Numbered from the stretch's first letter, positions 38,401 through 48,991 are shown. The stretch: DNA of 64,000 bases from Pontederia crassipes (GCA_030549335.1 JAUKPH010000023.1:620001-684000), one strand, 5' to 3'. Notes: generated from the sequence alone by a model not told the origin. Translations and numbers: made by a program.

Positions 38401-41400
38401 GATGTCAAAGAGGTCAGTTCTCGTAGAGGTAACAAATATAGAAGATTTTTTATTAAATAGTTGGGTAAACCTACTACTAAAAGCACTTGGATTAATGAAA
38501 ATGAGCTCAAGAAGATCGATGCTAAGATGTATGCTAATGTGGTGCAAGTTTTTTCAAGGAGCCAAAATTTTCAAGCTGAGGAGATTGACGCAGTAGCTTT
38601 TATTTTAAATTAGTTATTTTAATTAATGTTGGTGTTTTAGTATATTAGTCATCATGTGATAGGCATGTGGCCTTTTAATTATTTATAAGGGTCATGATTA
38701 GTTATAACGGTCTTGATTAAAAGTGCGTTAATCAAGGGTGGAGATTGATTAGTAGTTTATAACCTCTTGTAATCCTAGTATTTAAAGTTGTCAATAGGGT
38801 TTTCAGCCGTCATTATCTCTCTTTTATCAAAATTACAGATTTTTGTGATTTTCTCATAAACCCTAATTGTTCCTCTATCAATCTTTCTCATCTTCTAGCC
38901 TGATTTCTCATTATTCTTGCTGATTTTCTCTCCTTACTGCATCACCAACGCATCAATAACTTCCCTACACCAAAGATGAAGAGGGATGCCATCAATATGG
39001 ATGGTCGTCACGCTACTGGGGACCACCTTCCTGCCTTCTGCTGACCACCATCGCCATCTTAAAGGAGACCCATTTTGCATCTCTATCTGTGTAATCCGGA
39101 TTGTTTGGTGGCCAAGCATCAGATCAGAAGAACTGGAAAGCCAACAAATGGTTAATGCGGAATTTCAACCAGTATGGCATATCATCGCTGATCAAATCAT
39201 CTCTGTTGTAAGTCACAGGCTGAAGAGAGAGATTATTGCACAACGACATAGATGTTCCAGGTTTATGTCCATTGCCATGGACCGTGTTTGTAGTACTTTG
39301 ATTGGTGATCTTAGGTCTGTTGATCATCACCCTCTGATGAGCAGCTTATTCTCTGTGTTTGGCAGCATTAGGACACTGTGAACATCTGTGTCCCGATCCC
39401 CCACATGCTAAACATCTGATAGGGTCATGGCAGACCCTTGGATGTGGCCCCATTGCTGACTCCAGTGGCATTGAATCCACTTTTTTCAAGTGGTGTGATT
39501 TACCAAGTGACGGGACTGGTTTCATCTCCCGAGCACCCTCTGTCATTCTTCCTCATCTTCATCACTCTCCACCTGTGGCACCCATAGAGGGGGATCTCCT
39601 GATCTATTTTGGTCGGACCATCGGGGGGAAATCTCCCAATGATCAGCGTTTCTCAGCATGTTTTCCTCCGAATCATGTTGCATATTTTTAATATTCAATC
39701 AGAGATTCATAAACACATCATTTTCTAATGATAATTATAAACTTGATGCTGGTGAGTATAACTGATTTCTGGACATACATGTGAATGTTTATGCGATGGT
39801 TCATATGCTCTTGAGCTTTATCTTTCATTGACATTTAATTAGTCTTAAGAGTGGAGCTTTATCCTTCCATTACATTTAATGAGTCTTAAGAGTGAACGAT
39901 TACTTTATATATCCTTCATAGATAAGAAGTTTGCCACTTGAATTTGGCATAAGTTCAGTATTCATTGTTAAAAATTTTCATCCATACTACAATCTCTTTG
40001 AGCTTTCTCCTCTATCTCAAGGTGTTTTAAGAGGAACTATGCTATTGGTTTGTCAGTTCCCATGGTTTCATAATTCTTGCATGAAGTTCATTATTGCTAC
40101 TTTGTTCATTGGATTGATCATCCACCTGATGCAGTTGTGTAGTTCAATACAAACTGCTTTCTAACATCTTGATGTAGTCCTTCGATACCTGCATCGTCTT
40201 GTAACTCATTGGAGTCAGATTTTTCACAATCAAAATGAATCGATATAAAACAAGGATAAACTCATGCGCTTTCAGCCTTGGGTAATTAGTCTTTTAGTCC
40301 GAGTTACCCTATTTGGATCAGCATTCCCATAAGGATACGAAAAGCAGCCATCTTTATCCTTTATGGACACTTCAATTAGGAGTCAATTAGAGATTTTTCT
40401 TATGTAAGATTTTTTAATTTAGATTTCCTTATTATTTGGTATTGGAGTATTAGAACCCTGAAGATGATCTCTTGTGGTTGTATTCAAAGAATAAACTGAT
40501 TAATGAATATTTGCTATTAGCATATTTCCTAAACTGGTTCAAGTATCTCATTGTCTTGGTAATATCTATATCTCTATCTCCAATGGAATTCCCAAATTTC
40601 CCTGCCACTAAAAGTTCAAAATTACAAAGTGTAACGCTTCCAGAAGTGTGTGAAAGCCTATAAATAACTGAAGGTAAGAGAAAGAACTTAAGTTATGGAA
40701 ACCATACAATGCCGAAATTCAAGAACATACCTCCAACATAATCCTATGCCTCGTTTCCCTTGTGAATGCCATGCTCAAAGGTAAAGGAACAGACAAGATG
40801 GCATCATTTTGCCAATCAGTCATATACGCAGACCTGATGTGTGGAGGAGGATGTGGGCTTCGTTGAACAGCTCTACCACGTCGAGCTAATTCCTGTGAAA
40901 CCAAAGACTGGCTGGGGTGTTGCAAGGGGAAGTTATTGCCCTGCATAATAAATAAGAAATCTTAGACGGAAGAAAAAAAATGGCAGCCTCCTATAAATGG
41001 GTTTCCGATGAAGTACCCAAGTGGATCCTAATGATGGATGGAGAACTGAACTTGCACGGGCTCTTGAGGTGCAAGGAGGAGCAATGCTCATATCTCTACT
41101 GCCTAAAGTCCAGTTTGTTGGTTCATGCCTGATTTGCCTAATATCTGCTGTAGGAACTAGAATGTTGTTTACTGGAATGTTTCTTGTATTAGCTTCGTCC
41201 CTTCTAGCAATTAGTCCATCTTCATTGTTATAAAAATGTAGGGATGGAGCTCCATTCCAATGCATAGGGTAGACAGCTTGTGGGACCACAGGTCCAACTG
41301 GCAGATGAGGTTGACTATGTGAAGTTGATGTTGCAAATACTGATGCCGGTTCAAATAGGTGATTCACTGGGATAGAGCGGGAGGATGGCTGATTTAGTGA

Positions 41401-42447
41401 CAATGAGTTAGAGCGTCTAGCAGCATTCACTAACGATAAATTAAATGCAGAAACACCATGCAACTGTGCTTGGTTGGTTCTCATTCTGTAATTTCTGTCT
41501 GAACTTTCTACATTGCTTGCTAAATTTGCATTGTGATACGAATCTGGGAACATTCTGCTCGAAACATGACGATGGACTGGAGAATAGGATTCAGTAGGAA
41601 TTGCAACAGATGGAAGATCGATTGTGCTACGAGTATTCAAATTGGCGACAGGGTTATGACTGTAAGAGGAAGAATGCTGTAAATTGTTCTGGCCTGGGTG
41701 ATAAGAGCTTGTACTCGCAATACATGAAGTTTGCCCATGCAAACTTTCAATACCTTTTCTCTTGCAGGCTGTACGCTGATCCATTAAGCTCTCTGGCCTC
41801 TCATCATCCTCTTGTTCGGACCCACTATTTGTATACGAAGTTCCACATGGGTTGGAAGAACCAGTTGAAGATGGATCACTATCCAATAAGTCAAGAACAT
41901 ATGGAAGAGGAGTTATACCTTCCGTAACCTCATTTCCAGAACCAACCTGGTCAGCAACATATTCTGGATTCTGGCAGACAGAACAGATATTTTTTTGAGA
42001 GGAGACAGAACACATATTGGAATTGTGTGGAAGTAATTGTCCATCAACTTGACTGATATCAAGATTTATGTTGACTTTTCCCAAAGAAAGTGCATTGGCT
42101 ACTTCAAAATTCCTTTCTTCTGGTCTCGAGGCACTTGAAGAGCCAACAATTAGAGGTGACATCCTCCCATGCTCTACTTTAGTTTCCCCGTGGTTTCCCT
42201 GGCTTTGAGAATAGTGGTCATAAGTAGGTCCACCTGAGCTCCACATGTTCAATCGAGCACTATCATGATTACTCATGTTTGTATATGTTAGATTTCTATC
42301 ACCAGGAGAAGTAATGTACCCTTGCATGCTCTGGATCTCCATTGGATTCAGAAGCATGCTATTCCATAAGAATTGCTGATCCATGCTGGAGTCACTTGAA
42401 TTAAATGTTTCTGAGACAGAATATGCAGAACTACTTTGCCCTTGCAT
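28621..42447 (-). CDS. RHG1A: RHG1A-like RING-H2 E3 ubiquitin ligase (six coding exons)
   Basis: Spliced - strand CDS: 42447-41017, 40940-40731, 29415-29365, 29120-29043, 28970-28827, 28752-28621. Every junction is GT-AG in phase 0 and the sum is 681 codons plus stop, near the usual size of this plant family. The long N-terminal exon is low-complexity, Ser/Asn-rich and starts MQGQSSS, like RHG1A proteins. The C-terminus has the family block [20 protein letters not shown] and a RING-H2 domain: CCIC, then CGHDFHSAC, then CPIC, giving all eight metal ligands. It should transfer ubiquitin from an E2 to unknown substrates. ATG 42447 is preferred over upstream in-frame codons, which are not ATG. 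The third intron position (29416-40730) is 11.3 kb and packed with transposons. The family call is from memory of homologues; the domain itself is plain. Confidence 0.88.
29863..30430 (-). pseudogene. LINE 3'-end fragment in the intron
   Basis: A T-run at 29863-29870 is an A-tail on the - strand. Upstream in that sense, near 30230-30310, the frame reads [20 protein letters not shown], a zf-RVT zinc region. Nothing of RT is attached, as usual for 5'-truncated LINE copies. Confidence 0.6.
30625..35643 (-). pseudogene. L1-type LINE: ORF1 3' part, endonuclease, RT and zf-RVT
   Basis: In - strand order: ORF1 C-terminal part (35643-34970, with [20 protein letters not shown]); apurinic-type endonuclease start [16 protein letters not shown] with LLQETNW (34874-34677); RT blocks [14 protein letters not shown] and [13 protein letters not shown] (33776-33433), [18 protein letters not shown] (around 33120) and [14 protein letters not shown] (about 32600); zf-[22 protein letters not shown] (about 30990). 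It ends near a T-run at 30628. Many stops; a hAT element interrupts it at 31928-32384. It lies in the same orientation as the host gene. Confidence 0.82.
31928..32384. mobile_element. non-autonomous hAT-like element, 457 bp
   Basis: The terminal inverted repeats are CTATGAAGCACGGGTACG at the left and CGTACCCATGCAACATAG at the right (a few mismatches). A perfect 8-bp target duplication CTTTGTGC flanks it (31920-31927, 32385-32392), the hAT hallmark. Both ends are dense in GTACCCGTACC-type palindromic words. No transposase. Confidence 0.88.
36301..37089 (+). pseudogene. Ty3/gypsy gag remnant
   Basis: Frame 36301-36642 carries the capsid-type block [20 protein letters not shown], then [15 protein letters not shown]; frame 36658-37089 continues with [20 protein letters not shown] and [15 protein letters not shown] frameshift between them, where the QQFLPADY-like region should be, breaks the protein. 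Confidence 0.85.
37170..37994 (+). CDS. gag zinc knuckle and aspartic protease of the deleted element
   Basis: An open frame of 274 codons. A CCHC knuckle [14 protein letters not shown] lies at about residues 23-36. After an acidic spacer the aspartic protease active site reads [13 protein letters not shown] (about residues 111-123), then [12 protein letters not shown]. It is followed by [15 protein letters not shown], the usual protease-to-RT linker. The frame then stops where RT should begin. The segment is intact but lacks the enzymes for mobility. It is read from + inside the ligase intron, antisense to the gene. Confidence 0.75.
   Translation: MHYGGQNNSATMTFKGNNNTQIRCVTCGEKGHGSYACPQRKVNLVELQDEEYEKSEPIYDQYVDESEEIDVLPVQGESLVVLSVLTTTTKEEEDWRRYSIFRTRVLCGRKVCDLVVDGGSMENVISKDAVEKLGLVIEKHPHPYKIRWLKKGNEIPVAARCLVQFTMGGNLEDEALCDVVPMDVGHILVGRPWLYDHDMEYHTKPNTYSFYRGNKKYTLHPLEDDGKHVADLSKNCKVNGFLCAEKFNSVKKLKSSENIILEKYLTDRLKLKIF
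37991..38340 (+). pseudogene. integrase C-terminal tail after an internal deletion
   Basis: The + strand resumes with [20 protein letters not shown], then [20 protein letters not shown]: the basic SH3-like tail that follows the integrase core in Ty3/gypsy pol. A frameshift lies near 38236. Nothing of RT, RNase H or the catalytic core lies between it and protease. Confidence 0.75.
38945..39560 (-). pseudogene. LINE ORF1, 5' part (zinc knuckle)
   Basis: On -, 39346-39546 contains [20 protein letters not shown], a CCHC-type knuckle found in plant LINE ORF1. The 38934-39119 frame has [20 protein letters not shown], which continues at 35643 on the far side of the LTR element. Order and orientation agree with the LINE at 30625-35643. 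Confidence 0.65.
39561..40730. other. remaining intron sequence of the RHG1A-like gene
   Basis: AT-rich intron sequence between the LINE and the second coding exon. A near-repeat of TTAATTAGTCTTAAGAGTG/TTAATGAGTCTTAAGAGTG (about 39835 and 39875) is the only structure noticed. No gene. Confidence 0.6.
40731..40940 (-). CDS. RHG1A: RHG1A-like gene, second coding exon
   Basis: Acceptor TTATGCAG precedes GGC and donor GTATGT follows GGAG; 70 codons in phase 0. The exon ends [10 protein letters not shown], which joins directly to [10 protein letters not shown] in the next exon at 29415, so the 11.3-kb intron interrupts a continuous helical segment. Confidence 0.85.
41017..42447 (-). CDS. RHG1A: RHG1A-like gene, first coding exon
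   Basis: This exon has 477 codons and begins [19 protein letters not shown]. It has no folded-domain signature; it is rich in S, N, P and Q, as expected for the disordered N-terminal half of these ligases, with a short acidic stretch [13 protein letters not shown] and a basic TACKRKG. The exon ends at TGG before GTACTTC. Reading through that donor gives a hydrophobic tail ([15 protein letters not shown]) that is intron sequence, not protein. Confidence 0.88.
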
Positions 42448-42500
42448 AAGAGAAAGTTTCAGTCCAAGCAAAGCCCAAAGCAGATTGTTAACTCTAGCAC

Positions 42501-43700
42501 CCTGCAGTTTACAGAAAAAATATCAACTAGTTTATAGACCGTTCTCTTCTGTATTAAAAGAAACAAATGCAGCATTTTCACCCATTTTTTTCCTTCCTTT
42601 ACTCTTGAACCCCTCCCCCACCAACTCAAAAGATAATAGTATTTGAAGACAACAAAATCCACATATCGTGGTGTCCAACGAATACAGAATTTAGGTGTGA
42701 TGAAATAAGAGAGGTCAGCATTACATATTTTATATTGTTAAATGGTATAAGAAACATGGCAATCAATAAGTCAGACTCCAATTGGGAGGTTATATCTTCT
42801 TCTCTCATTAGATTTTAAGGCAAAGAATGTTAAGATCGAACACATGTTTCAGCTACATATTGTTTTTATAAGCTTCCAACTCACGTGGGCAGCTATTTTC
42901 TTCTATTTTTTTCTTCTATATTGAGAGGGGTTCTCATTCATTTCTTACCTTGTATTCTCAAGCATTGAGCACTGTGAACCTTAAATACATATGGTAAACC
43001 AGGGGAAAGAAATAGTCTTTCGAGATAAATAGGGGAAGCTCTGTACATTGAAAAGAATAGAACTATAGAATAACCCAAAGTATCACATTCTAATTTCACT
43101 GGGGAATGGAGGAGTCCAATGTATAAGTTACAAAGTATCCTAAATTAGACTTCTCATAAAATCCGAAATTCCAGTTTGTTCCATTTCAACATCAAAACAG
43201 AAGAAAGAAATAATTTTTTTTATGACAAAAACACAAACAGGTCAGCCCAAGGCTCTCATTCCAATCAGCAATTTGCCAACTTTTCTGTCACAACGGAATC
43301 GAAATTATACGAAAAACAAAGAATCACAATGATCTGTCGAGAATTTTACGATCAGACAACATATCCCGAATGAATTTTGCAAGATGCGAATAAGATACAC
43401 AAAAAGGGTTAAGAGAACCACAACCTCACAAGCAATCACAGCACAAGATCCAATTCTTACGACAATATCCTATCAAATAAACCCATAAAATCAGGAACAG
43501 ATTCTACATCATAACAACGAGTACTTGAGCCGATCGGGAGCTAAGCGCATACCTGATACGACCCACGGAGATCCTGATGTAACAATACCCCTCCTTTTCT
43601 CCTCGCGTCTCCTCCCTCCTTCCGTCCTTTCCCAGCCCGCAGACCAAAAAGCTCAGAGAGAGAACGGGATCAAAGAGCGAATCGATCAGAACTATGGGAA
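42501..43700 (-). promoter_or_regulatory. 5' UTR with leader intron of the RHG1A-like gene
   Basis: On -, a donor TATCAG/GTATGC at 43553-43552 and an acceptor AAACTGCAG/GG at 42501 delimit a probable 1.05-kb leader intron (42502-43552), with 54 bases of leader left before the ATG. The first exon would be GC-richer sequence up to about 43,700. The start site itself is not visible and no clear TATA box was found. Confidence 0.5.
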
Positions 43701-43790
43701 GAAGGCCATCGATACAAGGAAATATGAAAAGAAAAAAAAAACACCCTTTGGGCAACTAGGACACTATGAATACAATATTATTGAAGAGAA

Positions 43791-43830
43791 GGTGGGGGGT
43801 GGGGGGGGGGGGGGGGGGGGGGGGGGGAGG
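43791..43830. repeat. poly-G tract (27 uninterrupted G)
   Basis: GGTGGGGGGT at 43791-43800 is followed by 27 consecutive G (43801-43827), then AGG. It lies roughly 100-250 bases upstream of the probable start of the ligase transcript, as poly-C in gene sense. Confidence 0.9.
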
Positions 43831-43859
43831 TGGATGGATGATGGAGTTCATTAGTTTGT

Positions 43860-45191
43860 CCTTTTTTCCTTAAAAAAGTCATGTGGAATATAATATATAA
43901 TTTTTTAATTGCATTTTCTGTTAAATAATTTATTTGAATGTTAATTTTTGTCACATTGGCAGTTGAGAATTGTATCTTCTTGTTAATTTTTGTCACCTTT
44001 TTTCTCTATCAGATTGGTAGTTGAGAAAGTAATTTTTGTAAGAGTTGATATATATATATATAGAGAGAGAGAGGGGGTGGATAGAAGAATTATTTGAGAA
44101 GGTAGGACAATCATGGTTTTTCTGATTTATTAATAAACTAGGAAACTTTTTCGCGCATAGCGCGATTAAAATAATTTGATGAAATATTATACAAAATCAT
44201 ACTTTGTGTAGTTATAACTATTTTAAATATATATTTGCAATGATATGTATCATGAAATATGAAGTATATGAATATACATGATCATTTTTAAATATGTAAA
44301 TTATTGATGATAAGAAAATTATCATTTTGACAAAAAATATATTATAATATTCGAGTGCTATATTTGTTGAAATAAACATAAATATGAGTAATTTACATAT
44401 TTTTAAGGTGAGAAAGATAAAGAAAGCTGATAAAGTATTTGAATTAGATCTCATGTCATTTGTATCCAACAACATTCATGTTGTGATTCATGAAAATATC
44501 GAAAAGTTTTTTAAAAAATAAAATTCTTAAAAAGAATATTTGAAAGCGAGCTCCTCCCTTATTATTTGTTATATTGTTGTTATTAAGCATGATTTTAATT
44601 TATAGAGAACTGAACCATGAAATATTTGAATTAAGGGAAAGAAAGAAAATGTCTTTAATTTTTAAGAATTTTTTTCTTTTAAAATTATTTTTGTTTTCAG
44701 CTCACCTGAAGAGGTTGAAAATTATAATTAGGTTCATGTATGATTTTCCATTTATGATACGATGGAGATTAAAAAAATGTATTTCGCCAAATTAATATGC
44801 ACGATATAATATTTAGAAACATTTATTTGCTTTTGAATTATTTAGAAATGTAAAAGTTATTTTTAATTTTATACATGTTCTTAAGCTTTGATATTAACTT
44901 GAAATTCATACTCATTTTTATAAAATATTTAATATTAATAATATAATAAATTATATGAAATGCATCTTTTAGTTAGGGCAGTTATATGAAATACAACTTC
45001 CAAAAGTATGACTGATATCAATGTTTATTCGCCAACTTGATTAATATTCTTGAATTTCGAATGTATTCGCGACCTTTAAAATCTTATTAAAGAAATCTGC
45101 AAAAATAAATCATGCAAAGGCAAAAAAAAGGGACTCGAGAACAATTTTATCCCTTCACTAATCAACTTTAAAGTTTAAGAATATCATATAT

Positions 45192-45224
<33 letters not shown>

Positions 45225-46295
45225 CAAAAAAACAAAACCCATTTACCAAAAAAATAGTGATATATTGCAACATATTAAAGAAAACTTTGGATAATTTGGA
45301 AGAGGAAGTATGTGAAATGACACATTGAGATTTGAGACGACACCATGTGTGATGATGACTACTTCAAGTGCTATAGGGTCTATTTATCATTAAAAAAATT
45401 TGGAAAGGTGAAAAGACAGACAATTATTTTACTGCAAATGTTAAAAAGTCTATTGATCACCAACAAATTTTGGAGACCGGAAAAAACAACAGTTATTCTG
45501 GAGAGAAAGAAGTCAAAACATTTAAATGAGGACATCAATTGTTTTTAACGCCTTTAATAAACCGTCATGAGGGAAAAAATAAAATAAATGAATGCTTTAT
45601 TAATTGCACTAATTAAATAATATAATTGAAATTTCAACCATTCTTCCTTGTTTAATGGTTTCTAAATTGTTAAAATGTAATAGTATTTGGCAGACACCTC
45701 AAAGGAAATTTCCTTCCAAAATTATTTTTGCATTTATATTAAATTTATTTCTATTTATTATGAAAAATTTAATAGAAACTATCAAGTCATAAACATATAA
45801 ATACAATTAATTGTGTAGAAATCTTAAAAGACATGGAGTGGTGAATTACCAAATAAATAAATGGAATAAAAATTAAGAATACACAACGGTTTAGATTAAA
45901 ATTAGCATAGTAGCTTGAGCTAACAATTTCGATTCCTCCATTTTAAATTTATTCAGAGGTTTTCAATTTAAAATTCATAAATAAAATATTTGTCCTTCTT
46001 TTTAGTTTATCAACCTTAATTATGACATTTTCATCTCAATAAAACAAAAAATGTATGAAATAAAATCAAAAGTAGGGATATTTGTCTTCTCCCCAATGTT
46101 CATTTTTTTCGTCCAGGAAAATCGCACAAGATCAACACCCCCGAAAAAAAAAAAGAAATGAAAGCACGAACAATTGGGCCCCTTATTATTTACATTTGTA
46201 GAACCACTCGTTGTTTATAAACAATTAATCAAAGAAACTAAAAAATATTTATTTTTCCTCATATGTAGTACAATAGTACAACAATAGGGCCCTTA
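43860..46295. other. AT-rich intergenic region
   Basis: No gene is recognised. Notable points: a TA/GA microsatellite at 44049-44075; a small palindrome CGCGCATAGCGCG at 44151-44163 in an ACTAGGAAACTTTTTCGCGC context; and an AAT microsatellite at 45193-45223. Short ORFs follow AT-rich composition and have no family features. Confidence 0.6.
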
Positions 46296-46555
46296 TTATC
46301 CTGCATGCAGACCCTGTCTCGTCGCCGCCATCGAAGCCCCTGCTTCTCTAACTGAGCAGCCTGGACACCACACTTTCTGCTCGCCCTCGAACGTTGTTGC
46401 GGCCTCGGCTGTGGAGGAGAGGCGCGTCTCTTGAAGTTGCCCCAGGGTGTTGTTGAGAGAGACGGTCATGGCCTCATTCTCCTTAGCATTCCGCTGCCAC
46501 ATCTCTTTATCTTCCTCTGTCAACCTGAGGCAGAGCTCCAGTTCCAAACTCCTCT
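46296..46555 (-). pseudogene. BOI-like E3 ligase fragment
   Basis: On -, the frame reads LELELCLRLTEEDKEMWQRN, AKENEAMTVSLNNTLGQLQE, and later VWCPGCSVREAG. This matches the coiled region and the start of the C-terminal RING (CxxC) of plant BOI-related ubiquitin ligases. After REAG the frame loses the rest of the RING (no LLPCRHLCLC-like block). An in-frame TAG lies just upstream (46553-46555), and the upstream coding part is missing where LTR-like sequence begins near 46560. I infer a truncated pseudogene; an unusual small functional gene is unlikely. Confidence 0.6.
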
Positions 46556-47199
46556 ACAACATGTCAACAGGACGGCTGCAATTCTACGTAAGGAAAGGAA
46601 TTCAAAATCAATGAATTCAATGCCATTAATGAAAGAATTCCAATCGAATTCGAATTCAAAAAAAAAAAAAGGAAATTCCTATAAAGGGAGGAAATTCCTC
46701 CCCTAATCGCGCCACGATCGATCGGCCTTCTGGTCGGCCGATCCTATAAAGGGAGGATGCGAGGGCGACCTCGCGCCCCTTGGACACACAGCAGATCGCC
46801 GCCCCTCCGTTTCCTCTTCTCCTTCCTCCTCTCCGTCGACGACGAGCGTACGCCCGAGACAGAGCACCGATAGAGGCGATCGGAACACGCACCACACGAC
46901 GCTCTCTGATGCATGGCGACTCTCCCTCAACGTGCACACAGAAGAGGCGAACTTTCCTCGCCGATCAGGATCAACCAACAACTGTCGGATCGACGTACGA
47001 ATCGACCGGCGATCGAAACCATCGAAAATGAGGTACCTTAGAGTTTTAAATCCCTAGACGAAGAAATACTGATCGTTTGATATGAAAGAATAGTCCATTA
47101 TGATCATGTGATTGTTACATACATTTTTCGTATTCATGTCGTGTCGATTTGATGGCCGGAAAATCGCCGAAATCGTAAAGAAAATTCGACGGCTCTATT

Positions 47200-47550
47200 T
47201 TATCGTTAAGACCGGTCGACCGATATTATCAACGGTCGACCGGTCCCCACACAGAACTCTCACGAGTTCGTATCGATTGGTCGACCGATCTCACCATGGC
47301 GGTCGACCGATCTATCCATCAACGGATAAATCTAACTTTACGATCGACTGACCGGACCCCCGACCGATCGATCGATCCGATGCACAGAGCGCGTCCGTAT
47401 GATTTTATAATCGGTCGACCGACCTATGAGCGCGGTCAACCGATCCACAGATTAACCATGAACGCGATCGACCGATCCACAGATTAACCATGAACGCGGC
47501 CGACCAATCCCAAAGGATCGGTCGATCGGTCGACCGGTCCGGTAGTCAGA
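47200..47550. repeat. GGTCGACCG palindromic motif array
   Basis: The palindromic core CGGTCGACCG and variants (GGTCGACCGAT, GCGGTCAACCGATC, GATCGACCGATCC) recur more than ten times in 350 bp. A 34-base stretch containing CCACAGATTAACCATGAACG is duplicated near 47440 and 47475. Confidence 0.8.
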
Positions 47551-48119
47551 TCCAGCAGTCTGAACTAATCAGATTGACCCACTTAAATTATAATCTGAGA
47601 CTCTAACCAGTTCGCCTATATTGGTTGAGTCCTATTTTATAGAGATTAACGCCCAGTTGGGCCCTGATTAATATATTACATGATAAACAAAGATAAATAA
47701 GATAAAGACAAAGACATGAGATTGCTATGTGCTGCCCCAAAGTATAGAGCAAAGAGTTAAAGCAAAGGAGGGACATGTAGTTAGCTGAGTAGACAACGAA
47801 GCTACTGGTCTTCAATGACCACTATTCCTAAGATTTCAGATTTTCTCCCACCTGTATCTCGAAGAAGGAAGGGTGATGCAATGGTCACACTCCTTCCCCA
47901 GAGATTATAGTATTGAGCCAGAGGGACAGGTAGCTAACTGAGGAGACAGTGAACCTACAGGTTTTTAAATGACCACTGTTCCTGTGATGTGGGTCCTCTC
48001 CCACCTACATTCCGAATTGGGTGATGCCTTAACACACACCCCTTCTCTTAATGGGCTTACTGGCTTTAGAGATTCAGAGAGGCACCTCTGACATCACAAC
48101 CTAATAAAGTCAAGCTCGC

Positions 48120-48330
48120 ATAGAACAACTAACTTTAAGGACACCATAGTAATGTAAAAGACGTAGTGCAACTCACAGTAAACCAATGTAAAGCAAAGTA
48201 CTGTAAAGTAAAGCAGAGAACATTGTAAAGTAATGTATGGTACTATAGAGAATATAGTACAGTAACGCATGGAACATAGTAAGGTAAAGATAATGCAGAG
48301 CAAAGACAAAGCATAGCCATAGTAAAGAAC
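48120..48330. repeat. AGTAAAG-type short repeat array, LTR copy
   Basis: Words AGTAAAG, TGTAAAG and AGTAATG recur every 10-15 bases. A second array of the same type follows the PBS at 49150-49320. Confidence 0.75.
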
Positions 48331-48977
48331 AAAGTACATATATTGATATAGTGAAAGATTAATGTATTATTCCATTATAGTCAATATATAGAAATCAGAG
48401 TACAGTATTGTTCATCATTGATATATTGATTACATGATTATCATTGATCCTTATTTCACCGTCTATTTGCTATTGTACTGAGCTTTTTGCTCACGGATAT
48501 TCGATTCCCCTGCAATGGAATTTTGCAGGTGAGAATGCTAACTGACGAGGTGTTGGAGGACACAGAGCTTGAAGGAGGCTGCACATGACTATTTTATCAT
48601 CAAGCTTATTTCAGTTGAATTTAGTGTTATGATTTTCACGTTATCCATATACATCATGCTATTCCGCTTATCAAATTCTTTCCGCTTATCGAACTTCTTG
48701 AGATTTATGATCTCTTATCATCTTGTTATCACATGTATGGGTGAACTATGCCTTTGATATTTGACTATCGAACTTCCGTATTAAAGTCATTTCTTATCAT
48801 ATTTCGACTATTGAACTTCTGCATTAAAGTCCTTTTATTATATTTTATTATAATATTAATGCCACGTGTACATTTTGTTGAATGATCATGGTCAATAGAG
48901 TAGTAGGCAATGTAGCGCTCCCGGAGTCAACCTGACTGCCTTCTTGGCAGGAGGGGCGATTTTGGGGGCGTTACAGT

Positions 48978-48991
48978 TTGGTATCAGAGCC
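48978..48991 (+). promoter_or_regulatory. tRNA-Met primer-binding site
   Basis: TTTGGTATCAGAGCC directly follows the LTR end GCGTTACA. This is the standard initiator tRNA-Met site of plant Ty3/gypsy and fixes element orientation as +. Confidence 0.8.

Larger units (their letters stand above)
35644..38944 (+). mobile_element. internally deleted Ty3/gypsy LTR retrotransposon, 3301 bp
   Basis: Both LTRs are 359 bp (35644-36002 and 38586-38944), start TGACGCAG and end CTGCATCA. The element has a perfect 5-bp target duplication CCAAC (35639-35643, 38945-38949). A tRNA-Met PBS TGGTATCAGAGC is at 36006-36017, and a purine tract (CAAGCTGAGGAGA) precedes the 3' LTR. The LTRs differ at roughly 25 positions by eye. 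Gag, zinc knuckle and protease remain, but RT, RNase H and the integrase core are gone. It is inserted in LINE ORF1, antisense to both the LINE and the host gene. Confidence 0.95.
46560..48976 (+). repeat. long Ty3/gypsy LTR (chromovirus-like)
   Basis: The 3' end is firm: GGGGGCGTTACA is followed by TTTGGTATCAGAGCC, a tRNA-Met PBS. A TATAAAGGGAGG promoter-like site at 46743-46754 and a CT-rich leader follow. The start near 46560 (TGTCAACAGG) is inferred from the break in the BOI fragment. Inside are a GGTCGACCG palindrome array (47200-47550), two diverged copies of a block of about 150 bp (around 47770 and 47925), and AGTAAAG repeats (48120-48320). No matching second LTR is in the window. Confidence 0.6.

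Noticed and set aside
40933..41016. C-terminal [15 protein letters not shown] extension of the ligase first exon
   Set aside because: It lies beyond a canonical donor (TGG/GTACTTC), and the next exon continues the family protein, so it is intron read-through.
46704..47031. Basic ORFs on both strands downstream of TATAAAGGGAGG
   Set aside because: The region is better explained as the transcribed start of a gypsy LTR with a CT-rich leader; no conserved domain.
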